From assembly GCA_048498995.1 (NCBI GenBank), contig JBEHWX010000005.1:42014-106013 (forward strand): DNA of 64,000 nucleotides, read 5' to 3'. Below the pieces are notes generated by a model. That model was not told where the DNA came from, searched no databases, and saw only the letters and a list, made by a program, of their open reading frames with translations. The position numbers and the translations under genes are program-made. Origin of the DNA: JBEHWX01 sp048498995. Its GTDB lineage: Bacteria > Bacteroidota > Ignavibacteria > OLB7. Of this stretch, positions 52,501 to 59,556 are shown piece after piece (within the stretch, counting starts at the first letter, position 1; every line of letters begins with the position of its first letter).

Positions 52501-53638
52501 CGGCACGCTGGTGATCCCGCCGGGAGGGAGCGCCCACCTCGTGATCCGCTTCAGCACCACGAAGCCGGGCGTTTCACGGGCCGTGCTCCGGCTCTCCTCC
52601 GACGCGACCAACAAGGTCGACGGCGGGCTGGCGATCGATCTGCGTGGCGTGCGCGAGCTCGTCGGGTTCTCCCTGTCGACCAACGCGCTCTCCTTCGGCA
52701 AGGTGAAGAGCAATACCACGCAGACCCTCACCTTCCGGCTCACCAACACCGGCACGATCCCCCTTTCCTGGAGCGCGCCGATCGATCTGGGAGCGTTCCG
52801 GATCCAGAGCATCGTCCCCTCGACGATCGCGCCGAGCGGCTCGGCGACGGTCACGGTGACCTTCACGCCGCCGGTCGACGACGCCAGGTTCGACACGGTC
52901 CATACGTTCGTCGACACGATCTGCGGCATCACCGGGAGCATTTCCCTCTCCGGCGCGAGCGACGTGCTGGCACTGCTCCGGCTCGGCCTCCCGGATACCG
53001 CCGCTTCCCCCGGCTCGACCATCTCGATACCGATCTATGTCCGGGAAGCGCGGAAGCTCCAGGAGGCGGGGGTCACGGCCATCTCCTTCTGGATCTGGAT
53101 GGACGCCACCCTCCTGATCCCCTACGGATCGCTCCCGGCCGGGACGATCACCGACACGACGCGCGCCATCCAGATCAACACCCTCCTCCCGAGGTCGGGA
53201 GATAGCGTGCTGACGCGGCTCACCTTCCGCGTGGCCAACGGCGACCACAGCTCCACGCGGCTCGTCCTGGGCCGCTTCGCCTCCAACGGCTCGAACGTGA
53301 CCGTGACGGCGGACACCGGCTCGTTCACCCTCGTCGGCCTCTGCGACCGCGGCGGGAGCCGTCTGGTCAGCGCCGGGAAGTTCGGCCTGAGGCCGGTGGC
53401 CCCCAATCCGATCGGGTCCGGGGCCACGATCCGCTTCGATCTCGTGGAATCCGGACAGACGAAAGTGTGGCTGACCGACATGGCCGGCAAGGAGGTGGCG
53501 GTGCTGGTGGATCGCGCCATGGCGCCAGGGTCGTTTTCGGCGGAATTGGACGCGGCGGGCTTTTCTCAGGGGATCTACCTCCTCCATCTGGCGACCGCGA
53601 CTGAGCACGAGGTGGAACGGATCGTCGTCAGGAAATAG
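49547..53638 (+). CDS. T9SS-sorted protein with VWA domain and seven-repeat WD40 propeller
   Basis: 1363 residues. AGGAG lies 8 nt before the ATG; a signal peptide follows (FAAMIITGIVLATTCSLAQ). A VWA domain spans ~105-275 (MIDAS DISKSMEEN, GASDFDAAF, LITDGVAAG), then a cysteine-bearing beta region with a short proline run (~385) and choice-of-anchor-D modules to ~510. From ~522 to ~812 are seven consecutive WD40 repeats, each with the GH...V..V.FSPDG..+.TGS.D.....IW pattern (e.g. GHTDWVNSVRFSPDGATL), enough to close one seven-blade propeller. More anchor-D modules follow (~815-1135), then a cohesin-like domain (~1141-1260: ASPGSTISIPIYVREA...FWIWMDATLLI) and a T9SS type A sorting domain (VAPNPIGSGATIRFDL...VERIVVRK). 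It is a predicted surface protein for binding other molecules. Confidence 0.9.
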   Translation: MTVRHGHCHSVTYRLAIVRLAAIRFAAMIITGIVLATTCSLAQRSISLFDIDTTRFPLVTAKFYAFDVLGARVTSFSPADCSIIENGTARTVTRVTCAPNTTPAPISSVLSIDISKSMEENIGGSGVRKIDMAKAAAAAWVTAMPLGSSECAVTSFGNLSYLNQDFTTNRQTLLDAIAALSPNGASDFDAAFLRPPGGAIPIAARGSSRRVVVLITDGVAAGTEGKIIKDALDANVAIYCITLGVEAPEILKRIAEKTGGAWFENVSTVEETQTIYRRILSQSQNLPPCTIEWRSVPACDRVRNVEANLGDGWTSAISYLAPESSTPLAVSSSAGLEFGPVPAGSSSQLPVTISARGGDLTVRSISTTDPRFVIMPPPPPPPFTLASGGSLTLWITFTPTDSSYVYAQLRVVTDGCSETLVHLTGGFLEAHGPPTLTILRPNGGEFYPTGLDTLITWTGVQPTDAVHLEYSTDDGTNWREIAPAATGLQFSWRVPNTPSTKCRVRATHVLPRTTDSSILFSGAHAGGVYAVAFSPDGGSLVTGGDDMKGVLWNARSATTIRTFSGHTDRVRAVAYSADGRWIATGSYDGSVKIWHAPTGVLTRTLTGHTDWVNSVRFSPDGATLVTGSRDGTARIWRISDGAQLKALRAHSASVTDARFNADGTRVATASSDKSAAIWDAASGRLLNVVDAGAPLWSVAFLPGERRIVTGGDDRSAAVWDIPSGSRIMTLSGHLGAVRSVDVSPDGAWIATASDDATAMLWSTLDGTPARTLLGHRNMVRSIAFSHDGRLVATGSADSTARIWQVDRATSNRDITDGRFSIIAPALSGPDTVDFGKVPVNTEAGKLVAFLRNDAVSPIRVSAIGLRGMDAGEFAIRSGFAPVIIGAADVHAMKFSFTPTSIGLKYATVEIVTLLGTLRRVLRGEGVDARIAATDTVRLSYLSCDTHRDTTITITNDGSTPLTISRMDLTGADSLAFQLDPDQGGVGTLVIPPGGSAHLVIRFSTTKPGVSRAVLRLSSDATNKVDGGLAIDLRGVRELVGFSLSTNALSFGKVKSNTTQTLTFRLTNTGTIPLSWSAPIDLGAFRIQSIVPSTIAPSGSATVTVTFTPPVDDARFDTVHTFVDTICGITGSISLSGASDVLALLRLGLPDTAASPGSTISIPIYVREARKLQEAGVTAISFWIWMDATLLIPYGSLPAGTITDTTRAIQINTLLPRSGDSVLTRLTFRVANGDHSSTRLVLGRFASNGSNVTVTADTGSFTLVGLCDRGGSRLVSAGKFGLRPVAPNPIGSGATIRFDLVESGQTKVWLTDMAGKEVAVLVDRAMAPGSFSAELDAAGFSQGIYLLHLATATEHEVERIVVRK

Positions 53639-53683
53639 GACACGGTATCTGTCGGACCAATCAAAAACTACACAAAGGTGTGA

Positions 53684-53715
53684 TTGATGAGGGGGGCTCG
53701 CGGGGGCTATGTTTG
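53684..53715 (+). promoter_or_regulatory. Bacteroidota-type promoter not followed by a coding gene
   Basis: TTG (53684-53686), 21-nt spacer, TATGTTTG (53708-53715), an exact match to the Bacteroidota TAnnTTTG -7 box with its -33 element. It points to the plus strand, where no coding gene follows before the convergent gene ending at 53995. Confidence 0.5.
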
Positions 53716-53721
53716 TATCGG

Positions 53722-53866
53722 AAGTGAAAATGGCGGGCAGATTCTAGTCCAGTGAATCACTCGACCTTCCCTTTCGTCCCTAGGTAGATTGTTCGTGTCA
53801 GAATTCCCGTACGTGTAGGAATCCCGTGTCAGGCAGTCCCGGCCGATGCGGGATTTCTATTTTCTC
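53722..53866 (+). ncRNA. Candidate small RNA (about 140 nt)
   Basis: A transcript from the promoter at 53684-53715 would begin near 53722 and end at the terminator at 53818-53866. I recognise no known RNA family (not 6S, tmRNA, SRP or RNase P by eye). The 3' part can form two exclusive pairings: ATTCC (53802-53806) with GGAAT (53818-53822), or GAATCCCG (53819-53826) with CGGGATTT (53849-53856), the latter being the terminator. It could instead be just the 3' untranslated end of the gene at 49547. Together with the hairpin at 53906-53936 it fills the 356-bp gap 53639-53994. Confidence 0.35.
53818..53866 (+). terminator. Plus-strand terminator
   Basis: Stem GGAATCCCG (53818-53826) / CGGGATTTC (53849-53857), with one G-U pair and a 22-nt loop, followed by TATTTTCT. 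It serves the candidate small RNA and/or the WD40/VWA gene ending at 53638. Confidence 0.65.
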
Positions 53867-53905
53867 CCCCGCCATCGCGGCCGGGGGAATCCCGGCAGAT
53901 ACGCG

Positions 53906-53944
53906 AGGGGCCGGCGGATACGATCCGCCGGCCCCTTGCCGTTT
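53906..53944 (-). terminator. Terminator of the coiled-coil T9SS gene
   Basis: Perfect 14-bp stem AGGGGCCGGCGGAT (53906-53919) / ATCCGCCGGCCCCT (53923-53936) with a 3-nt loop. It lies 58 nt past the stop of the minus-strand gene; the plus strand continues TGCCGTTTG, so it may act both ways. Confidence 0.8.
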
Positions 53945-53994
53945 GCGTCGCGCGGCCCCCTGCCGGCGACCGTCGCGTGATGCCGCCTGGCGGC

Positions 53995-55404
53995 CTACTT
54001 GACCACCGTGAAGGTGTTCGTCTGCGAATAGCCTCCCGACACGAGCTGGTAGAGGTAGAGCCCGGAGGGGAGCCCGCTCACATCCACGCTCTCGGTGTAG
54101 GTGCCCGGCTCCATCTCCTCGTTCCTGACCGTCTTGACCGTCTTGCCGTTGCCGTCGAAGATCGTGAGGCTCGTGTGCCCCGGCTGGGCGATGGTATAGC
54201 CGATGGTGACCGCGTCCCGGACCGGGTTCGGCGTTGCCTTCTCGAGGGCGTAGCCGGCCACGTTCGCGGTGGTGCGGGTGCTCGGCTTCTCGGCCGACGG
54301 TGCCGCCTCCTCCTTCTTTTCCCCACGGACGCGACGTCCCTTCGACTTCGAGATGATCACCACGTTGGTGTTGGCGCCCGCGACCAGCTTCGGATCGGAC
54401 TCCATCAGTTTCTTCTTGGCCACGTCGCCGCTCAGGATCATCACCTTCTTGCAGGTGCTGACGCTGTCGGTGGTGCGGCTGGTGACGATCACCTGACGGT
54501 TGCCGCCGTCGGACGAGCTGTCGGTCACGATCTGCACGAATCGGCGATGCGAGGTCGGCAGCAGCGTGGTATCGCCGTTGACGATCAGCATCGACCTGCC
54601 GACGGCGTCGAACTGCGGCATATCGCCCATCTCTCCCAGGGAGTCATCATCGTTGGTCTTGATGATCACCGTGTTGGTGGTGGTCATGTTGCCGTCGCCG
54701 GAGCGGACGAAGACGGTATGACGGCGGAAGGTTCCCCCCTGCTCGGTGGCGCCGGAATCGCGGGTAACGTTGACGGTGTAGCGGCCGTGGGGGGCGTCGT
54801 CCGAAGAATCGGCGAACACCATGAGGCCGAAGCTGTCACCATACCGGGCGAAGCTGATGGTCGAATCGAGGAACTGGAGGGATGTCCTCGCCGAATCGAG
54901 CGACATCTGGATGGTCCGGGCCATATTGGCCACGTCGGAGGAGTCGAGCGAGATGTCGATCTGGAAGTTCTTCAGATCCTTCATCTTGGTCTTGAAGTCA
55001 CGGCTGAGCTCGCGCATTTTCTGGCGCAGCTCGCGGCTGGCCTCGCGAAGCTCACGCTGCTTGGCCCTGGCCTCCTTCTGATCGACGCGGGCCTGCTCCT
55101 GATTGGCCCTGGCTTCCTCCAGAGCCTTCATCGCCTCGACGCGCGCGGCGTTCATGTCGGCGGCGTCGATCACCACCTCCTGCTCGTCCCCGATCTCGGA
55201 AGGATCCGGCGGCACCGGGGGAACCGGCAGCACCGGAGGGACGGGGGGCGTCGGCGGCACCGGGGGGACCGGCACCGAGTTGGGATTGGTCGGCTTCGTG
55301 GTCTGCTCGACCGTCGGGGTCTCGGGGGTCACCGAGCTCTGGGCATGCAGCGCCGTCGCCCCAAGCGCGATCAGCGTTGCCGCAAGCGTTGTTCGAAGTA
55401 TCAT
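53995..55404 (-). CDS. T9SS-sorted protein with a proline-repeat linker and coiled coil
   Basis: 469 residues. AGGAG lies 8 nt before the ATG at 55404 and directly abuts the ATG at 55413, so the later one is preferred. Signal peptide (RTTLAATLIALGATALHAQ); then a Pro-Val rich linker (PVPPVPPTPPVPPVLPVPPV, ~45-65); then a charged helical segment (~80-145: ALEEARANQEQARVDQKEA, KQRELREASRELRQKMRELS) predicted to be a coiled coil. A beta-rich region with VFVRSGDGN and VIIKTNDDDS follows, then a Lys/Arg-rich spacer (KSKGRRVRGEKKEE), and a T9SS type A sorting domain (ATPNPVRDAVTIGYTI, LTIFDGNGKTVKTVR, QTNTFTVVK). Function unknown; a fibrous surface protein is plausible. It diverges from the ECF sigma gene at 55696. 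Confidence 0.85.
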   Translation of the reverse strand: MILRTTLAATLIALGATALHAQSSVTPETPTVEQTTKPTNPNSVPVPPVPPTPPVPPVLPVPPVPPDPSEIGDEQEVVIDAADMNAARVEAMKALEEARANQEQARVDQKEARAKQRELREASRELRQKMRELSRDFKTKMKDLKNFQIDISLDSSDVANMARTIQMSLDSARTSLQFLDSTISFARYGDSFGLMVFADSSDDAPHGRYTVNVTRDSGATEQGGTFRRHTVFVRSGDGNMTTTNTVIIKTNDDDSLGEMGDMPQFDAVGRSMLIVNGDTTLLPTSHRRFVQIVTDSSSDGGNRQVIVTSRTTDSVSTCKKVMILSGDVAKKKLMESDPKLVAGANTNVVIISKSKGRRVRGEKKEEAAPSAEKPSTRTTANVAGYALEKATPNPVRDAVTIGYTIAQPGHTSLTIFDGNGKTVKTVRNEEMEPGTYTESVDVSGLPSGLYLYQLVSGGYSQTNTFTVVK

Positions 55405-55695
55405 TGGATTCATCTCCTGCTCGTATCGATGAGATTTGGGATGTCGGGGAGAGGCCTGCTCCGATTTCCCCCTGTGACGGCGGAGGGGTCCGCGTGTTCC
55501 CGGAGAAAAAAGGATGGAACATCCCGACGACTCCCCCGTCTCAACGCACGGAATCGATCACACACATTCGTATCGATGGAAGTGATTTCCGGCAGTACCG
55601 CAGTTACAACAGGCATAGAACCGTACCGTTCAGAACCCCGCGTCGCTCCGGTGAAGGCCGAGCCGACGGTCTCCAACGGTCTGGAGCGCACACGC

Positions 55696-56277
55696 ATGGT
55701 CTCGCTGAGCGATTCCGAGCTCGTCGGCGAATGTTCGGGCGGCTGCGTCGCGGCATTCGACGAGCTGGTCAACCGGTATCGTGACAAGATCGTCCGGCTG
55801 GTGGTCTCCGTGCTCGGCGCCCGTGGCGATGTCGAGGATATCGTACAGGATATCTTCGTGAAGGTCTATCTCTCGCTCGACCGGTTCCGGGGGGATGCGT
55901 CGTTCTCCACCTATCTCTATACCTCCACGGTCAACCGGTGCCGGGACGAGCTGCGCAGATCGAAGATCCGCCGGTTCTTCTCGCTCGACGACTGGCTCTC
56001 CTCCGGCGCTTCCGTCCACCCCATGCAGGAGGAGGAGGACGGCATCGGCATCGACGAGAACCGCCGCGCGGTCCGCAAGGCGATGAAGCGGCTCCCGAGC
56101 CAGACGCAGATGCTCCTGTATCTGCGCGAGGTGGAGGAGATGAGCTACAAGGAGCTGGCCGATATCTTCGATGTCGAGATCGGGACCATCAAGTCCCGAC
56201 TGGCGCGAGGACGCGACAAGCTGCGCGAGGAGCTGCTCCCCTTCCTGAGGGATGGGAAAATGCCGCGGGAGGCGTGA
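55696..56277 (+). CDS. ECF RNA polymerase sigma factor
   Basis: 193 residues. Region 2: CVAAFDELVNRYRDKIVRLVVSVLGARGDVEDIVQDIFVKVYLSLDRFRGDASFSTYLYTSTVNRCRDELRR (~14-85). Region 4: LPSQTQMLLYLREVEEMSYKELADIFDVEIGTIKSRLARGRDKLREEL (~135-183). The linker includes an acidic stretch, MQEEEDGIGIDENRR. The ATG at 55696 has GGAG 9 nt upstream; an in-frame ATG at 55576 lacks a ribosome site and would add 40 residues. It is followed after 121 bp by a gene with the properties of an anti-sigma protein, and diverges from a T9SS cargo gene it might control (inference). Confidence 0.9.
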   Translation: MVSLSDSELVGECSGGCVAAFDELVNRYRDKIVRLVVSVLGARGDVEDIVQDIFVKVYLSLDRFRGDASFSTYLYTSTVNRCRDELRRSKIRRFFSLDDWLSSGASVHPMQEEEDGIGIDENRRAVRKAMKRLPSQTQMLLYLREVEEMSYKELADIFDVEIGTIKSRLARGRDKLREELLPFLRDGKMPREA

Positions 56278-56398
56278 TCGCGATGGCTCCTCCGGAGCCG
56301 CCTTCGATGGGGAAGGCTTCACCGAGGGAGGAAACCCGGCGAGCGCCGGATATCAGTTACCAGTGATTGAACCTTATTCCAGTCCGATATAGACAGCG

Positions 56399-57982
56399 AT
56401 GAGTTTGAAACTCTCCGATAACGACCGCACACTTCTGTCGGCCTACATGGACGGCGAGCTCTCCCCCGATGAGCTCCGGCGGGCCGAACAGCTGCTCGGA
56501 GGCTCCCCGGAGGCGCGCACCTACCTGGGGCACCTTCGCTCGGTACGGAGCTTTTCGACGGCGGCGTTCCCGACGGTCTCGGCCGGCCTGGCCGGCGCCG
56601 CCGCGGGGAAGCTCTCCGGCGGCGCGATCACCGCGGCCGCCAAGAAGTCCGCTCTGATCAAGGGATTCACGCTCGGCGGATGGGGGACCACAGGTCTGGT
56701 CGCCGCCGCCGCCAGCGTCGTGGTGGGAGTGGCCCTCTCCGGCGGAGGTGATCGGAAAGCTCCGGTTCCCTCCTCCCCGCGGGCCACGCATCGCGCGGCC
56801 GCGCCGGTGGCCACCCCGATGGCCGCCGCGGCCACGCCGATCGACGTCGATACCAACGCGCTGCTGGTGCCGCCGATGACCCCGTCGGAAATGGTCCGCT
56901 TCGCGGTCAACGGCACCGTGCCGATCGACGCCAAGCGGAAGCAGTATCTGACGCTCGCCTCCCATGGCGACGACTCGATGGTCGTGGCCCTGCGCGACAA
57001 CCCGCCGGCCGACGAGTTCGTCGCGCTCGATGAGGTGGAGCCGAGCGACTGGCGCGAGCTCGATTCGGTTCACCGCGCCATCCGGACCTCCCTGCTCAAC
57101 TACGGCAACAAGGGGATCGCCATCAGCTGCGATATCCCGTCGCTCCGGCTGAAGGCCCTCGAGCACCTCGAGCGGATCGGCCCGAAGCTCCCAGCCAACC
57201 TCCGGGAGGAGCTGGAGGCGGCCCGGCGCCAGGTGGATGCCGCCCGCGAAAGCCTCCGCGTTGCCGAGAGCGCCCGCGCCCGGAACACCGCCCGATGGTC
57301 CGCCCACCCCCGTGTACCGTACGTGGTGCTCTCCTTCGAGCAGATCGAGCCGAACGGCGCCCCGGAGCGCTTCCGCATCCCCGATCCGGTCAACGCTCCC
57401 ACCGGCTCCTACAACGTGATGCTCGTCGACGGCGCGGCCCTGGACGAGCTCCGCGCGATGACCCCGGTGGTCATCGCCGCGCCGCCGGCCGTCTTCACCA
57501 GCGGGACGGTGACGACCCGCCACCTCGAGCTGCGTCAGCGCGCGGCGACCCGGGCCTTCAATCCGACCGGAGAGCTTCCCCCCCGCCCGCCGGTTCCGCC
57601 GGAGCAGGACCCCGAGGATCAGTCGGTCGATCAGAACGGATTTCTCCAGGGTGACGGCGACGGCAACCTGATGATCAACAGCGGCGGCAACCAGCTGATG
57701 ATCAACGGCAACGGCAGCATGATCAAGAGCGGCGGCCAGGAGGTCATGATCAACAACAACAACGGCGAGATGATGATCCGGATCAACGGGGACACGATCG
57801 TCCACAAGGTCCGCAATGCCCTGCGCGTGGCCGACAGCACCCTGCAGCGTCTCAATCGGGAGATGCCCGCGCTGATCATCAAGAACGGCAAGGGAGTGCT
57901 CCGCGACGGAGACAAGGTGAAGGAATGGAAGAGCCAGGAGTCGGACGAGGATTCCGTCGGCGCAGGATCCGCGCCGCGATAA
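56399..57982 (+). CDS. Putative anti-sigma factor with an Asn/Gly-rich repeat tail
   Basis: 527 residues. The N-terminus MSLKLSDNDRTLLSAYMDGELSPDELRRAEQLL (~1-35) resembles the first helices of anti-sigma domains ('LSAYLDGELs..E...ve..L') but lacks the zinc-binding His/Cys residues. One TM helix lies at ~97-117 (GLVAAAASVVVGVALSGG). The extracytoplasmic part contains a mixed domain (~150-390), a proline-rich spacer (LPPRPPVPPEQDPEDQ), and a short tandem repeat of ~10 residues rich in Asn and Gly (NLMINSGGNQ, LMINGNGSM, VMINNNNGEM, ~420-460), which might form a small beta-solenoid. Its position downstream of the ECF gene supports the role; sequence similarity alone does not prove it. Confidence 0.65.
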   Translation: MSLKLSDNDRTLLSAYMDGELSPDELRRAEQLLGGSPEARTYLGHLRSVRSFSTAAFPTVSAGLAGAAAGKLSGGAITAAAKKSALIKGFTLGGWGTTGLVAAAASVVVGVALSGGGDRKAPVPSSPRATHRAAAPVATPMAAAATPIDVDTNALLVPPMTPSEMVRFAVNGTVPIDAKRKQYLTLASHGDDSMVVALRDNPPADEFVALDEVEPSDWRELDSVHRAIRTSLLNYGNKGIAISCDIPSLRLKALEHLERIGPKLPANLREELEAARRQVDAARESLRVAESARARNTARWSAHPRVPYVVLSFEQIEPNGAPERFRIPDPVNAPTGSYNVMLVDGAALDELRAMTPVVIAAPPAVFTSGTVTTRHLELRQRAATRAFNPTGELPPRPPVPPEQDPEDQSVDQNGFLQGDGDGNLMINSGGNQLMINGNGSMIKSGGQEVMINNNNGEMMIRINGDTIVHKVRNALRVADSTLQRLNREMPALIIKNGKGVLRDGDKVKEWKSQESDEDSVGAGSAPR

Positions 57983-58586
57983 GCGAGGCCGGCCGACGAC
58001 GAACGGGACACGGAACATGCGAGAGGGGCACCGGAATCGATCCGGTGCCCCTCTCTCGTTTCAGGATCGGGCTCCACTCACGCCGCGTACCGCGCTGCCG
58101 CCGGAGCATCCTCCCTGGCGGAGATCAGGCGGCGGGCAATCCGCGCGCGGCGCGATCTCGTATCGGAATCACGGCGCCGGATGGCTCATCTCCCCGGCGC
58201 CCGGCGGCAGACTCTGTCGCATCGCGATTGTTCCATTCTATCACAGCATGATGTAGATCCGGCGCAAGTGATATTTTCGTAACCCGATAACGCCTCACGG
58301 TCCCACCGTCGATATGCCCGGCTCATCATGGAGCGTCGACGGCCGCACTGTTCTCCCCGGCTCCGGCATCGCGAATCCACCCCGACTCGCGCCGTTATCA
58401 TCAGGACGACCTCGTCCATCAATCCCGCTTCGACCGTCGCTCCCCGCTCGAGCACGGCTCGGCTGCGCGTGCCCGCCCGACTTCGCCGGCACATCGATCT
58501 TCTCGATCAATCCACAGGCCGCGCTTCGTCCTGTTCGACGCGGCCGATCTTACCCATACCCGCATCATTCACAGGAATCCCAACCC
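57983..58586 (+). promoter_or_regulatory. Long intergenic region before the TTHB210-like lipoprotein gene
   Basis: 604 bp. It holds the terminator at 58021-58061. Around 58205-58290 is an AT-richer stretch (GATTGTTCCATTCTATCACAG, then AAGTGATATTTTCG) that may carry the next promoter, but no clear pair of boxes. The frame of the next gene happens to be open from 58314, but without ribosome site or similarity; I see no gene here. Confidence 0.3.
58021..58061 (+). terminator. Terminator of the second ECF sigma/anti-sigma unit
   Basis: Perfect 15-bp stem GAGAGGGGCACCGGA (58021-58035) / TCCGGTGCCCCTCTC (58041-58055), 5-nt loop, followed by TCGTTTC. Confidence 0.88.
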
Positions 58587-59408
58587 ATGGCAGTACGACA
58601 CCTGTTCACCCGTCATGCCTTCGCCACGACCGGCATGGCGATCATTGCCGCGGCCGCCCTCGCCTTCACCGGCTGCAGCAAGGACGAGACCACCCCGGTG
58701 ACCCCGAATCCGACCTCCAAGGCCGGCACGTTCATCGGCGAGACCAAGACGATCGGCACCAACGGCTCGGCCCGCTCCTGGGCGGTCCTCGATTCCAACG
58801 GCGTCGTCACCTCGATCGGCCTCACCATGAACCAGGCCGCCCTCGACGCCTACGCGGCCGACAACGCGACCTCGATGACCGCCTTCAAGCTGCCGACCGA
58901 GGCCACGGGTCTGGCCTACAACCACATCAGCGTCGACTGGAACCCGCTCGGCCATGAGCCGGCGCACATCTACGATCTGCCGCACTTCGACTTCCACTTC
59001 TACACGATCACCGAGACCGAGCGCCACGCGATCACCGGCACCGACAGCGCGACGATGTACAAGGCCCCGGACACGATGTACGTCCCGGCCGCCTACATGA
59101 TGGGCCCGGGCACCGGCGTTCCGATGATGGGCGCCCACTGGGTCGACCTCATGTCGCCGGAGCTCGATCCGAACGCGCATCACACGTTCGACAAGACCTT
59201 CATCTACGGCTACTACAACGGCTCGCTCGTCTTCATGGAGCCGATGATCTCGATGGCCTACCTGCAGTCGAAGCCGTACGTGACGGTGCCGGTCAGGCTC
59301 CCGGCCAAGTTCGCCAAGACCGGCTACTACGGCACCAGCTACGGCATCAAGTACGACGAAGCCAAGGGTGAGTACACGGTCTCGCTCGACGGCATGCAGA
59401 AGTTCTGA
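58587..59408 (+). CDS. TTHB210-like (DUF5602) lipoprotein
   Basis: 273 residues. AGGAA lies 8-9 nt before the ATG. The signal peptide ends in LAFTGCSKDE, a lipobox, so it is a predicted envelope lipoprotein. The core HEPAHIYDLPHFDFHFYTIT (~130) with its cluster of His residues, and later DPNAHHTFDKTFIYGYYNG (~190), match the TTHB210-like/DUF5602 domain, found in secreted proteins of unknown function. The His-rich motif suggests metal binding (inference). Other stretches: AAYMMGPGTGVPMMGAHWVD and FMEPMISMAYLQSK. It is monocistronic, with a strong terminator after it. Confidence 0.8.
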   Translation: MAVRHLFTRHAFATTGMAIIAAAALAFTGCSKDETTPVTPNPTSKAGTFIGETKTIGTNGSARSWAVLDSNGVVTSIGLTMNQAALDAYAADNATSMTAFKLPTEATGLAYNHISVDWNPLGHEPAHIYDLPHFDFHFYTITETERHAITGTDSATMYKAPDTMYVPAAYMMGPGTGVPMMGAHWVDLMSPELDPNAHHTFDKTFIYGYYNGSLVFMEPMISMAYLQSKPYVTVPVRLPAKFAKTGYYGTSYGIKYDEAKGEYTVSLDGMQKF

Positions 59409-59455
59409 GGCACCGGAGCCGGGCTCCCGCCCCGCTTCTCCCTCTCACGATAACG

Positions 59456-59497
59456 ACGAGGCCCGACGGTCATCGACCGCCGGGCCTCGTCATATTC
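59456..59497 (+). terminator. Terminator between convergent genes at 59408 and 59557
   Basis: Stem ACGAGGCCCG (59456-59465) / CGGGCCTCGT (59481-59490) with inner pairing CGGT/ACCG, followed by CATATTC. Confidence 0.8.
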
Positions 59498-59556
59498 GAT
59501 CTCATCCCTTCGCGCACCACCTCTTCACGAAAGACATCTTCGCGTATCGGCCCGGA

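Noticed and set aside
22289..55566. Identical 15-mer CGATCACACACATTC upstream of ptsI and upstream of the second sigma gene
   Set aside because: A 15-base match between two places in 64 kb is expected about once or twice by chance, and the two contexts differ in distance to the start codon.
53977..55695. Long open frame preceding the second ECF sigma gene
   Set aside because: It is the antisense of the coiled-coil T9SS gene; sigma-factor similarity begins only near the ATG at 55696, which has its own ribosome site.
58314..58586. 91-codon extension of the TTHB210-like lipoprotein
   Set aside because: It would place the lipobox signal peptide in the middle of the protein; the ATG at 58587 has an AGGAA site and a proper signal sequence.
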